NCBI GenBank assembly: GCA_018398815.1
Contig: CM031622.1
Span: forward strand, 15,658,206-15,722,205
DNA from: Conus ventricosus
Lineage: Eukaryota; Mollusca; Gastropoda; Neogastropoda; Conidae
Length of the DNA stretch: 64,000 bases
Direction of reading: 5' to 3'
In this document: piece after piece, positions 33,950 through 45,484 of the stretch
How the letters are laid out: every line of letters begins with the position of its first letter
Numbering within the stretch: position 1 is the stretch's first letter
Made by a program: the position numbers and the translations under genes
Notes under the pieces: model-generated
The model's database searches: none
What the model was told of the DNA's origin: nothing
What the model saw: the letters and a program-made list of their open reading frames with translations, nothing else

Positions 33950-36900
33950 AAAAGAATATAAATAAAAAAAAATTGGGTGAAGATTTTGACAAATTTTATC
34001 CCATTGAGAAGTTTAAAAAGAATTTTGCTCCTTCATTGCAAGAAAAAATTTTAAAGAGCAGAAGCAGGATCTTCAATCCCCTTTTAGAAGAATCAGAAAA
34101 CCCCCCTTTAGTTAGCGCATCTCGTTGCAGAAAAATTAACAAAAAGAATTAATCATTCACATAAAACTTAGGACTTGAAACCCCCAGAAGGTCTTTGTCT
34201 TTTGGGTTTTTAAAATAGATAAAAGCAACCTTGTATATAAGAAATAGCAGAGGAAAAATTTTTTAAGAGTTACTAAAAGCCCCCGACCCCAAATAAATTT
34301 TTAAAAAATAAACCCAATTAGACAGGGGGATCCCTGTTGGGACCAAAAGGCGATTTTTTAAATTTTTAAAATTTTTGGGTGAGGCTGTTTTGGCTTTTAC
34401 AGAATTGGGGCGGGGGTTGCCCAAAGCAATCTGAAATTGAAATGAACCAAATTGAGACGGTTTTTGTGAGGGGACAAATTAAAAAAAATTGACAAATCTG
34501 AAAATCGCTGAGCGCGAAAAAATTTAGGTCTTTTGGAGTGAAAACGGTAAGCTTAGGCGCGAACTTGAGGGGTATTTTAAAAATGCTCTTCAACTGTAAA
34601 AGGGAAAGGGACTAGGTCAGTTAGGAGAACCTGACAAGCTAAATGAAAGATAGAAGAAAAAAAAAAAAAATCGTGTGCAGATGATTCAATTTAGGGCCCA
34701 GAAAAAAGGCTTGAATACAGCAGAAAAAACAGGATTTAAGGTTTTCAAAAGGGAAAAACCCGGTTAGAAAAGCTTTTTATAACAGGGGGCCCGCTAGCAT
34801 CACAAAAAGCGAAAAAAGAAAAACTATAAACAGAAAATTCATGAAAACAATTCGTTTTGCGAAAGAAAAAAGGGGCTCTGTTCAGGGAACAAAGGGAAAT
34901 TTTTAAAAGTTTGCATATTTTTAAAAGCCCTTGGGGTTTGCTTTTCTCCACCTCGTTTTGTTTAAACCCGGCCCGTGCACCAACCGGACTTGTAGCGCTC
35001 CGACAATCAGGGCCCGGTGAAAAATTGGGGTTAGGAAAAAAATTACATCATTAGCAAATTATTTAAAAAAGTTAGCAAACCAAAGCGCTGATGCTCTGCC
35101 TTGGGGGATTTAGGCAGTTTTTGGAGTTGGGTTTTGTTTTTCTTTAAGGGAAAAATTGTGGTTATATGGCTGACCATCTAAGGAGTTGGGGGGGTGCTGC
35201 TGCTGGATTTTTTTTTAGTGAAATAAAATTTTTGGTAATCCAGTAAAAAGTTAAAATTTTCACAAGGGGGTGTCTTTTCCCTAGTGTGTGTCAGTTGAGG
35301 CAGATTTAAAAGGTGGCGTGGGGTTTCTGGGGCATTTTTGGGGTGTGGGGCGCATTTTAAATGGTGGTGGGGGGGTTTCTGGGGTGTTTATAAAATGGAT
35401 CGCTTTCTTCAGGGCTAGGTACTTTTTTTTAAATGGGGTGGAGCGGGCCTTGTGTTTAAACATTTATTTGTTTTCCTAAGTTTTTTGGGCGCTCCAGCTA
35501 TAAGGGGTTTCTTTTTTAAATTTTTGTATCATGCCCAAAAACTGTAGTTTTTTTAAGGTTAAATGGGTTTTTGGAGTATTATCCTTTTAAAAAAAAGTTT
35601 CAAACCTTTGACCCAGGTTGTGGGAGAACGGTTTAAAATTCCCTTTGGGAGGTTTAGGGGGAAAATTAAGGTTTTTAGGGGAATAAAAATTTTTCTAAAA
35701 TTTGGCAGAAAATTTTTTTCCGTAAAACCCCAAAAAGTAAAACCTTAAGGTTAAAAACTTATCCTTTTTGCTTGGGGCCTCTAAATTTTTAACCAAACGA
35801 AAAGTTTTTGGGTTTAAATTCCCTTTGGCAAAATTCTGGCTTGTTGGCCTTTTACTTTTAGTCCTTTTGGGGTAAATGGTTTTTCCGGCTTAGGGTTTTT
35901 TTTTTAAAAGGGTCCCCCAACAATTGGGGTTTTTTTTTAAAAAGAAGGGGGGGTGTGGCCAGGCCCGTTAAATAAAGGAAAATTTCTTTTTGCGGCCCCC
36001 CCAAATAAAAAAGTGCCCAATTTTATGATTGCGGTCTAAATTTTTTTAAAATTTAGTTTTTAAAGGTTCCAAAGTTTAAAAACGTTTTAGATTTTTCATA
36101 TGCATTATTGTCCATTGGGCTTTTTTTAAAAGGATTTAAAAACGTTGTCGTTAGGGAGGGGCACCCTTTTAGTTCGTTTGTTTTTCGCCCGTTTGGTAAT
36201 AAACATGGAAAATTTATATGACCCTTTCTAAAATTTTGGTTGGGTTTTAATGGTTTGATATGAAAAACCCCCAGCCCGTGGTTGCGCGTAAATTTGGGAA
36301 AAAAATTTAAATGTTTTTGGAAAAAAGCCATAGGGTGGGAAGTCCTTTTGATGGCCTCTGTCACTCTTTATTTGGGATTTAAATATCTAGTTGTGGGGGG
36401 TTTTCAAGGTTTTGGGCTTGGAAACCATAAAGATCCATCTCGGCAATGGTTAAATTGTGAAGTCTAAAGTTTTGGGGTTATAAAAGCTCCACATTTAAAA
36501 TAGCATGTTCAATTTTATTTAAAAGCTACCATTTTTTTTTTTTTAAATTTTTTTAAAAAAAAAAAAAAATATAAGATTAATTTTAAAATAAACCCAAACA
36601 AAAAAGGCGTGTGTTCTTACGGGATCCAATTTTTAAAATTTGGGGCGGGGGAAATTGGAAAGGGTTGCCCTTAAAAAAAAATTGGTTTTAAGTTAAAATG
36701 GGGGTTAAAATATCTGAGGGGACTCAAAAAAAACTGGTATCAATATTTGTAAGAACAAGGCGGTTTAAGCTGGGGGTTGGGAAAAAAAACCGAAAGGTTT
36801 TAAACTTTTGTTTTTTTAAAAAAAAAGTAAATTTCGAATTTTTGTTAAATTTTGACAATCAAAAGAAAAAAACCCTGAAATTTCTATACATTTCCCCCAA

Positions 36901-37375
36901 GAAGAAAGAAGAGGTTTCAACCCTTTCCCCAAAGGGTTGGCTTAAAAATTTTTGGGTTCCACAGTAGCGATAGAGTTTAGATTTAGTTCAAGGGGAAAGG
37001 GGTTTATCAATTTGAAAGGGAAAAAAACCTTCTGATTTTTTAGTAAACCCCCAAATTTTTTAAGTCCAAATTTAAAAAGTTAAAAAAGATTTTAATTTGT
37101 TTAATTTTGGGTATCCATCTTTCAAATTTACGAGCACTGCCGGCAAACTAAGGCCCGGGTTTTGCGATTTCAGTTTTCAGGTTTTTATGGAAACAGGAAT
37201 TTAAAAAAATTTTTAAATTTTAAAGGGTTCTTTTTTTAAAAATTAAATTGGAGTTTAAAAAAAACTAATTTAAGATGGAAGGGGCCCGCCCGATTGTTTT
37301 GGGTTTTTTTGGGTAGTGTTGGAAGTAGAAAATAATATTTTTTAAAAATTGGGAGGGGGCCCGTCCCCCGGGCGT
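33950..37375 (+). pseudogene. Polinton right-arm genes, copy 1
   Basis: Aligned to 48985-50196 joined to 58423-60546 in copy 2. It supplies the uninterrupted version of the site where the LTR element sits in copy 2 (about 35125-35150). No frame is readable for more than about 80 codons. Minor capsid and packaging genes are expected in this arm, but I cannot name any. Confidence 0.45.
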
Positions 37376-37384
37376 CAAAAATGT

Positions 37385-37632
37385 GGAGGGGAATGTAAAT
37401 TTTTTTTGTTCACGATCAAAACCCTGTTATTTTTCACGGGAAAAACCCCCCTTTTAAAAAACTTTATGCGATTTTTTGAGGGTTTTTTTGGGTGTTAATT
37501 TTTTTGTGAAACAGGGGTTAAATTTTTTGGCCCAAAAAATGATATGTGAAGGACGTGTTTGTATGTGAAAAAGGGGGGTTTTTTGGGCAGAATCAAATTT
37601 GGGTGGTCGTAACGAAAATATTTACATTTTCT
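37385..37632 (-). repeat. Polinton copy 1, right terminal inverted repeat
   Basis: Low-quality match to 60541-60792 in the same orientation and to 21773-22023 inverted. Blocks such as GTTCACGATCA, GATATGTGAAGGACGTG and TTGTATGTGAAAAAGG are intact. It ends ATATTTACATTTTCT; sequence beyond 37632 does not match that beyond 60792. Confidence 0.75.
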
Positions 37633-37639
37633 TTTCTTG

Positions 37640-38380
37640 GTATATTGAGATTGGTAGTTTATTTTTTTATACGATAACATTTTTTTAATTTATTTCTTTG
37701 TTGCACCCCCCCCTTGGGGGAGCAACGGCCCCCTTTTTGTGAATAAGGAAATGAAATTAAAACCCCATTTTCCGTTTCAAAAGCCAAGGGCTTTGGCATC
37801 CGTTTTTTCAATAAGGGAATGGGCTCGGCATCGGGATAATAGCCAATTACGTTGGCTTTCCCTTTCAATTTGCCAAATTTACATTGGCATCCGTATCAAA
37901 AGGCCGTTGGGATCGGGGCCCCCTATCAAAAGCCCAAAGACTCGGCATCGGGGGAAAAATGGGGGGCCCGATCCAAAAAACTGTGCTCAAACAGGGGGGA
38001 CATTCACTCAAGCAGCCCCTATAATTTCCTGGGGGGGTTTTCCCGCAGGGGAAAGTACCAGATGTTTTCTTTTTCACCATGGCACTGGACCCCAAAGGGT
38101 TTCCGGGTTTTCTTTTGTCTCTGTTTAGCTTTGGGGGGACAATTCCCCGGATAACCCCTTGGACATTTCCTTGTCTGAACAGTTGAAACAATTTCCAGTG
38201 TAAATAGCTCGACCATTTCCCAATATAGACATCTTGGACATTTCCTAAGGTAAAATGCTTGGACATTTTCTGACAAATAAAAGCTTGAATATTTTCTAGG
38301 ATCAACAGCTCAGGCATTATTTTCCTAGTTAAAACAGCGTGGACAATTTCCAAAGGGAAACAGCGTGAAACTCTTGCATC
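37640..38380. repeat. Degenerate minisatellites right of the Polinton
   Basis: At 37780-37970 short irregular units contain GGCATC[GC]G. At 38150-38370 roughly 27-30-bp units share TTGGACATTTCC and TAAACAGC-like pieces. The left part is in the low-accuracy block. Confidence 0.55.
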
Positions 38381-38384
38381 CCTT

Positions 38385-38980
38385 CGTCATGGCGTTGAAA
38401 AGCAGAACACACTGACAGGACAAAGGCTGTTTATGTTCTGGATGGGAAAGACAGCGTTGCATCTGGCACAGCCACGTTGGGATAATTGTCAGAGTGGGTG
38501 TGGGCCCTCCACAGACACTGTGGATGGAATTACTGCATAAACAGAGTTCTTCTTTCACAGCGATTTGTGATTTTACTTGTACTAGATGCAAATAGAGAGA
38601 GAGAACTCGGAAACTCGGAACTCGGAAACGTTAATTGCAAGGCCAACAACTTGTACTCAAATATGAGTTTGCCCCAACGTAAGAAGTATGATTTGAAATT
38701 TTAACATTTTGCGCTGAAGCAAATTGCAAAAGTCCACTCCATACGAAAGGTTACCGAGTTAGCAATTGCTCGCGTTATCTTCAAGCATAAAAGCTGTATA
38801 TTGCAACGTCTCTGAAGCATTCAAGATCATGATGCTGAAACAAATGTGACACTGTCTGTTGGACTGGCTTTCTGCAATATTTCGGAACGTATTTTTCTCT
38901 TAAGGGGTGGTAACATGAGTAAACAAACAAAAAGTCATGCTCAGTCTCAAGACGATCACAAAATGAACAGTCTTTTGAGC
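38385..38980. other. No recognisable gene
   Basis: Normal-quality unique sequence with small GAACTCGGAA repeats near 38600-38625. Open frames are short and unsupported. Confidence 0.55.
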
Positions 38981-38982
38981 CG

Positions 38983-38994
38983 TGAGAGGGAGAG

Positions 38995-39060
<66 letters not shown>

Positions 39061-39203
39061 AGAGAGAGGAGAGAGGCAGACAGACAGAAAGACGAGACAA
39101 AGGGCAGACAGATACAGAGAGAGAGGGAGGCAGACAGACAGACGGACAGACAGACAGATACAGAGAAAGAGAGAGAGAGAAAGAAAAGAGAGAGAGGAGA
39201 GAG

Positions 39204-39242
<39 letters not shown>

Positions 39243-39321
39243 GAGAGAGGCGACGACGGAGGACTCGAGAGAGAGAGAGAGAAGAGAGAGGAGGTCAGAG
39301 AGGAGAGAGAGAGAGGAGAGA

Positions 39322-39374
<53 letters not shown>

Positions 39375-39390
39375 GAGGCAGGCAGACAGA
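38983..39390. repeat. (GA)n and (CAGA)n arrays
   Basis: GA repeats with GGA, GAA and CAGA interruptions over 400 bases. The 251-codon Arg/Glu-rich open frame across it is repeat-driven. Confidence 0.95.
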
Positions 39391-39670
39391 GAGGGTGGGA
39401 TTGAGTAGCTTTGGGGAGTTTGGAAGTCGGCAATTAAGACATGAGGCTGACAGACAGAAGCGTTGTGACACGAGAGACGGGGCCAGACAGAACCATAAGA
39501 ACAGACGTCAGAGTGATGCCGCTTTGTCTGGATTTACATTTCTCTTTTCCCACCCCACTCTCATTCCACTTGCCTCCTCCCAGTCCCAACCACCCCCATA
39601 ATCACTTGGGAGTATGGGCATTCCCGATTCTCCGTGTGTCTCCAGTCAAGATCTCCGTTAAGTCTTCAAA
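39391..39670. other. No recognisable gene
   Basis: Unique sequence between two microsatellites, C-rich near 39550-39600. No coding support. Confidence 0.5.
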
Positions 39671-39673
39671 GGT

Positions 39674-39679
39674 GGTGTG

Positions 39680-39710
<31 letters not shown>

Positions 39711-39742
39711 TGTGTGTTGTGTGTGTGTGTGTTGTGTGGCTT
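39674..39742. repeat. (TG)n microsatellite at the left edge of Polinton copy 2
   Basis: TG array with GGT and GTTG interruptions. Homology to the Polinton polymerase begins directly after it. Confidence 0.94.
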
Positions 39743-39744
39743 TT

Positions 39745-42225
39745 GAACTCATTGTAAAGTTTTGTAGACTGTCTGAAAACAAAATCTTACACTAACCCAG
39801 GGTCTAAAGTTAGTTATAAGAATTTAACAAAAGGCAATTGAGTCCGTATGTGGTTTATGCTGACTTTGAATAGCTCTTACCGCAGTAATATTGGACCTCA
39901 ACAGCAGAACCCAAAAAACAAACCTTATTAACCCACCATCAGATCTGTCCTTTTGCGTTTATTGTTTTTAGGTCAGGACGGCCAACACACGACGCCCGAG
40001 AGATTTACGGAGGTTCTCAATGCAGATAGTCGATTTTTCGAGCAGCATGAAACAACTTCGCTACAGTATCCAACCAACTAAATCTTTCAGACATTGTTAT
40101 GACTCTGAAGGACCAAGAACGGATGACTTTTCTACACACTGTTGGATTTGCCCTATTAAGAATTATTAGGCAACGCATGTAAGAGACACGATCACTTTAA
40201 TGGAAAGTTAGGGGGCAGCACACAACAATTGCAATCTTCACTTAAGGTGACCTAAAACATGGAGAAAATGCCTATCTTCTTCATAACTTACGAGGCTACG
40301 ATTCTCATTTTATCATGCAATGCAGCGCCTTCTGTATATAAGAGGTTACCTGTATTACACTGTCTTCAGAAAAGTACGTGACTTTTACTCTTGACTTCTT
40401 TACCCTTTTATGACTCGCCAAATATGATGGCTAGTTTGGATAAATTTTATAAGTTAGCAGGATCTCTACAAGACTTTTCAATCTTATACTAATACTTTAA
40501 CCAACTTTGTGCGTAAAGGTGTTTACACCTATGAATACAATGAACTCGTGGGATAGGTTTGACGAAGGCACTCGCTCCTATAAAGGCGCTTTCTTTTCTA
40601 GTCTTAGAGGCAAGGACATAATGATGCTGACTATTGAATAGCACAGAAAAGCCTGGACAGGAATTACACTGTGAAAAGATGGGTGACTATCATGGATCAA
40701 TCATTTATTGGTGACGGTGTGTTTATTGGCAGACGCTTTCAGAATTACAGATCTACATGCATGAAAATTACAATTAGAATCTGTCACATTACATCTCTGC
40801 CCCCAGATCTTTCTTGGGACGCTTTCTTAAAAGTCCAAACAATCCAGATTGATTAAATTTCTGATTCTACCCACACTCCAGTGATTGAAGTTGGGTTGTG
40901 GGGAGAGTATTGCATGGCTCGCATCCTTACTGCAAAGCCAACAAAAGTATTTAAAACGATTATGACAACATAAACGTCTAACTATCTTATGTACCTTAGA
41001 CGCCTAACAATCTGTATGGGTGGGCCATGAGTCAAACTCTTCCACTGAAGAAACTTTACAATGATTAAAAAGGGCCTCACGATGTTAACACTGTGTTAGG
41101 TGCGTTGTCACAACTTCCCCCGATAATCCAATAGGACTAATTTGGAAGTAGATTGAATATCCTAATGAATTTACACGGATTCTCCACAGCGATTTCCCCC
41201 TAGCGCAGAAATATTATGATGAGGTACATTGTAACCGAATAAACTTGATAGACTAATCTTAGAAAAAAAACTAAATATGTGTGTCATTACAGACTACTAC
41301 AGTTTTACCTAAAGACACGGGCTGAAAACTGACAGCTGTTCATAGAATCCATTGCTTTGATCAAGAGCCTTTATGAGGCCATACAATTCAAGAAGAATAC
41401 TGATCTTAGAACCCACGAACTGTTGCTTCAGAAAAAGACTTCTTTAAATGATGAACAACAGATGTTTTAGTAAAACCTTGGAGAAACGTACCCCAGACCA
41501 TCTGATTTAAATAGTTACAAAAAAGAAAACCAAGCAATTAAGTTTGCTTCTAAAACCTAACTATCAAGACTTTAAGAAGATTTAACGACAGCCTGGTTGG
41601 AATTTTGATGAAGAAAAAGGAGGTTAAGTGGACAAGCGGTGTTTATCGGCTTTACGTATTAGAGTTGTCAAAGTTATTGGTGTTAGAATTTCTGTACGAC
41701 GACTTTAAACTGCGGTCCCAGAAGCAGAGTCCTTTAACAGACATGATCTTATATTCTAGACGTCCCCACAGAAGACTGTTACAAAGACCTTAGAAAAAGA
41801 AGTAGCCCAAGGAAATGTGGTGGTGCGACACATGCGGACTATCCAAAAAGACAGTCTTTACATTCAACTGCGGCAAGAAAGTGATTGGAAAGATGAGGAT
41901 GAGCTTAATGGGACTGTTATCAACGAATATGTTTGTTTGCGATCAAAGATGTATAGCGTTGCCAGCAGACTTTGTAATGAAGAAAGCTAAGGTATAAGTA
42001 ATTGAAGTTGTCAAAAAAAAATTATAAACTCACGGACAACTCAAGCAAGCTCTCTTGAAAACAAAAGTATTTCATCACAACAATTGTTAATCTTGCGCTC
42101 TACTCTTCTTCAAGTAAACACAACTGCTTGTTAACATGTAATCTCCTAGTCTTAACTACTAACAAGAGAATTTACGTCAGTTCTGAGCTTTATACTGCTG
42201 TTGGGCATTGTAGAGAACTTTTTAA
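39745..42225 (+). pseudogene. Polinton-type DNA polymerase B, copy 2
   Basis: Starts inside the exonuclease domain (VVYADFE near 39850) and runs through the endonuclease-VII-like insert and the polymerase palm. The hallmark NNLYGWAMS is read directly at 41006-41032. Later blocks are FGKT-type sequence near 41465-41490 (damaged) and a region near 41730-41745 where the catalytic DTDS is expected, but the bases read ACAGACATGATC, in both copies. C-terminal similarity fades near 42225. Small indels every 50-100 bases prevent one frame; these could be decay or read error. Confidence 0.82.
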
Positions 42226-42459
42226 ACTTTAAAAGATTAAACTTGACAAGAATTTGACTTGTTCTTAACTTAAGAACCTAACGAGTACTTATTTAAGAAA
42301 ATATTCAAGAAACTATACTTGAAAATTTACTAGGAATTACTTAAGAACCTAACTAGTTCTTTATATTACTTATAATTTTTTTGCACTTTATTGTAATTTA
42401 CTTGCACTTAATTAAAATGTACTTTATATAAAATAAATTAAATTGTACTTATTTGTTCT

Positions 42460-43075
42460 TAACTTGTACTTATATAGTTCTTAAAAGCTTTCATAGACAA
42501 ATGGATCCACTGCAGGAGGTTGCACTTTTTTTTGGCCCGAGGGCGGTCTTCTTCTTTTATGTGGGGGTTGAGGCTTTGTTTGTTTGGTATGGTGTTAAGT
42601 AGTTGTATGCTAAAAAAACCACCCCTTGCAACTACAAGCTGCTCATATTCATAATGATACATCTTATCGTTTGATTGTGTTGTGTTAATTGTGTTGTGTT
42701 CGGCAGGCGGCGTTGTTGTATTTACTATCTAATATTTTTGTTTTGCTGATTGGTTTGCTTTTCTTAGTTTGGTCTCCAATCAGTAGTTTAGCCACGCTCA
42801 ACACGTCCAGGACTTTTAGACTTGTAACATTAATCACTGTGGTACCTTTACTTGTGGGATGCTCTGTGGAGCATTAACTTGCTCCTGCGGGGGTTCTGCG
42901 GCGTCTTCTTACTCATGATTCAGATATTTTTTATTGCGATTAAATTTATTATGATCAAAATTAATATGATTATAGTAAATATTCCCATGATGAATGGACA
43001 TTATACCCCGTCCCTATTATATATAGTACATGTCACATGCAAAGAGTTCTTTAGGGACTTGTTTTAAACCGGATC
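42460..43075 (-). pseudogene. Region after polymerase, small ORFs, strand uncertain
   Basis: The counterpart of 27350-27900. A minus-strand frame (42662-42459) and a hydrophobic plus-strand frame (42689-42877) are both open. The copy 1 minus-strand ORF (basic, with NYWERNQNEKSKP) is the better candidate because similar codons occur on the minus strand here near 42770-42790. No function assigned. Confidence 0.3.
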
Positions 43076-43079
43076 TTGT

Positions 43080-43775
43080 GATAAGTCATATTTTAAATCT
43101 TCTACTGTATCAACGGCGCATAGTACTACTAACTTAGTATAGACTTTTCATTGTATGCCATCAGATCTAAACCCCTTTTTGATACTAGCTGTGCTTCGTA
43201 CTAGCGTAGTACTTCTACGTCTGATGTAGACGTTGTTGGAATTCTGTTTCAACTCTTAGTTCAGTGCCTAATACTGTCTAGTTTTTCAACATGCAGCCAG
43301 AGTAGTTTAATCTTTCTTTTTGGCATGTGGTCTTAGGAAGTTAGTCGCTGGTTGCTCCTCAACACTTTTAAATTAGTTCGTCACCTATCCATTTTAAAAA
43401 GCAATAAAAAATAATATAATACTTTTTAAAACCATGAGTTTTTAAAGTATTGGTATAATTATGCAAGTGCCTTATCGTTTGGTTTAGTCGATTCTACCCA
43501 TTGCAAAACTGTTGTTAGGAATAAAACCGCAAATGGGGGGAAGATTTGAAGATCGCCATAACTAGTTGCAACTTTATTTTTGCTTTTATCAAACCAAAAG
43601 ATTATATGATTTAAAAGCCATATAGATAAGCTTTCGTATTATGATTATTTTAATTTATTTTTTTATTAATAAAAAGATGAGTGAAAAAATAGATTATAAA
43701 AATAAGATTTTACCACTCGGCTGTCATTAGGCGGTCTTTGTATAGGCTTTTGCGTGTTAGCAAAAAAAACATGTT
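43080..43775. other. Polinton inter-gene region, AT-rich
   Basis: Aligned to 27930-28680 of copy 1. AT-rich with no frame supported in both copies. Confidence 0.4.
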
Positions 43776-43779
43776 TAAA

Positions 43780-44345
43780 ATGAAGCCGCCAGATCTAGGA
43801 AGGTTAGACATTGAGGACGTTGTTAAGGTTATAGTTGTAATTACTGCTGGGATTGCCTCAAAAGACTTTCTTGTTCAACAGGGGGATTATTCCAGAAATG
43901 TTAGTTAAATAGAAAGAGTTAATTCATAAGAAAATATTTATAAAAAGATGGCGGGAGTAGTTATGATGGTACGGGAGGAGCTATTGTTAAGCTTTAGACT
44001 TCTCTTGGATGCAATTATATGTTTAGTAAATTGCGTCCGATGAAGAGATGAGAACGTCATACAAGGCAATGGAAGATTTTGCTAGGCATGAGACGCTTAC
44101 GTGAAAAAGGAGTATTGCTCACTTAGACTTTACTAATAAAAGTTATGAGAACAGGGACATTGCAGATCACACATTTACAGACGTTGATGAGGCAATGAAT
44201 GAGTATTTACTTAGTGACAGGAAAGAAGTTTCTAACATCACCACGCCAGAACTGTCTGACTTTTATGAACCATCAGAAGAACAGAAAATAGCAGAAATTG
44301 GTTTTATTGTGGGTGCTATGGGCAATCTATATTCTTGCACAAACA
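43780..44345 (+). pseudogene. Conserved Polinton ORF with membrane segments
   Basis: The ATG at 43780 starts MKPPDLGRLDIEDVVKVIVV, followed by a hydrophobic segment (VIVVITAGIA). After a frameshift near 43890 a second hydrophobic stretch lies near 43945-43990. The C-terminal part is acidic (TFTDVDEAMNEYLLSD, then LSDFYEPSEEQKIAEIGFIV) and readable to about 44335. The same order of blocks occurs at 28690-29220. It lies directly upstream of integrase on the same strand. I do not recognise the family; a membrane or virion-associated protein is a guess from hydrophobicity. Confidence 0.5.
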
Positions 44346-44379
44346 TCTAAAAAACCCTTCCCCAACCCAATCAAAAATA

Positions 44380-45440
44380 CAGTCCTTATTATGACAATAC
44401 GAAGTACAATACGAAGTACAAAATATTTTATCTCCTAATGGCGTATTGCGTAAGGAATGGACTGCCTATTGAAAAACTGAGTTAATCTGCTTAGAGAAGG
44501 GTGATCCTGAATAGATGCGAAGACTGGCTTTCAAAACAGGCAATTTGGCATATATATCTGCTGCCCCAAAAGAATAATAAGGCCTAGATTTGTTAATTCA
44601 GTTCCTAATGACACCCACCAAATGGACTTGTTTTGTATCTTCACATGGGACAAAGTTAGAATAAAAAAAGTTTAAGTATGCTCTGACAGTTGTTGACATG
44701 GCTTCAAGATACAAAGAAGCTGAACTTTAACGGATATTTAAATGCTCAACTGCTGTGGCTGTGGCTTTTACATCCTAATATTCTGGCGAGGCCATTAAAG
44801 TATCCCAAGGATGATTCAAGTTGATGATGAAAAAGAGTTTAAAGGCTCTGTAAACTGTTGTTTTTTTAAAACATTATGTTACAGTTAAGAGAGGGATCCC
44901 AGGCAACACATCGGTCACAAGCCTAGTGAGAAACTTTAATAGGAATATAGCTGAACGCTGTTTACATATCAATATCACAGAGAATTTTATTGGACATACG
45001 AAGTACATAGCGAAGTAACCACTACATTGTTCGAAGTACAGAGACGCAACACTGAATCGGGTTAGAAGATTGACAGCCGTCTTTCGCGCCATGAACATTG
45101 AAGAAATTTAAAGCAACAGGGCCTTAAAACAGTAAAAGCAATCAAATTTTAAAAATTCCAGAATTACTGAAGATGTGCAGGGAACTCATTAAAATCTTGC
45201 CGTTTGGACTAAAAGTAGATACTTGTTGCTCTGGAGAGGCAGAGGCGATGTTTGAATTAGAGCTACAGATCCTATATGGAGCGTTAGATGTATATAAGTG
45301 AGCGGAATTATGAAAACAGACCCTCCGTGTATTATTTATGGAGAAACTCTTTCTTCTAGCGGTGCTTACTTATGTTAAAAAAGGCCTGCCCCTAAAAGAT
45401 CGTTTGTTTCGCGAAGAGTTGCAAGTTGTCCCGCCAAACC
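44380..45440 (+). pseudogene. Polinton retroviral-type integrase, copy 2
   Basis: The catalytic core is read in pieces: PNDTHQMDLFCIFTWDK (first Asp at 44625-44627), YALTVVDMASRYKEAE (about 44673-44720), QVDDEKEFKGSVN (second Asp, about 44816-44855) and RNIAER (Glu about 44952). This is the DDE layout of retroviral/Polinton integrases. The C-terminal part ends with REELQVVPPNQ-type sequence (45412-45445), a block common at the end of retroelement integrases. Small frameshifts separate the pieces. With terminal inverted repeats it would insert the element. Confidence 0.82.
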
Positions 45441-45484
45441 AGTGAGTTAACACACAACAAAAATAGTGTTTGTTTTTTGCTAAC

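Larger units (their letters stand above)
21773..37632 (+). mobile_element. Polinton / endogenous adintovirus, copy 1, apparently full length
   Basis: Bounded by terminal inverted repeats of about 250 bp that begin AG and end CT, the usual Polinton termini. The span is about 15.9 kb including a 1000-N gap, within the normal 15-20 kb range. Gene order: unknown ORF, gap, DNA polymerase B (+), small basic ORF (-), membrane ORF (+), retroviral-type integrase (+), two or three ORFs (-), hexon-like capsid (-), then plus-strand ORFs to the right TIR. A 5-bp TTTCT lies just outside both ends, a weak hint of a target duplication (6 bp is usual). From about 25.5 kb on, bases are so corrupted that homology is clear but frames are not. 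Confidence 0.82.
25475..38150. other. Low-accuracy sequence block
   Basis: Base quality appears to collapse here: homopolymers of A, T, G and C are inflated (for example GGGGG/TTTT/AAAA in place of mixed bases in the sister copy), and every frame is broken every few dozen bases. The sister copy at 40.6-50.2 and 58.4-60.8 kb reads much more normally. Annotation inside this block relies on that alignment. Confidence 0.75.

Noticed and set aside
37852..38353. Open frames near the right flank of Polinton copy 1
   Set aside because: They span degenerate minisatellite in low-accuracy sequence and lie outside the TIR.
38846..39601. 251-codon Arg/Glu-rich open frame
   Set aside because: It is produced by GA/GAGG microsatellite sequence; the opposite strand is equally open as Ser/Leu. 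No domain outside the repeat.
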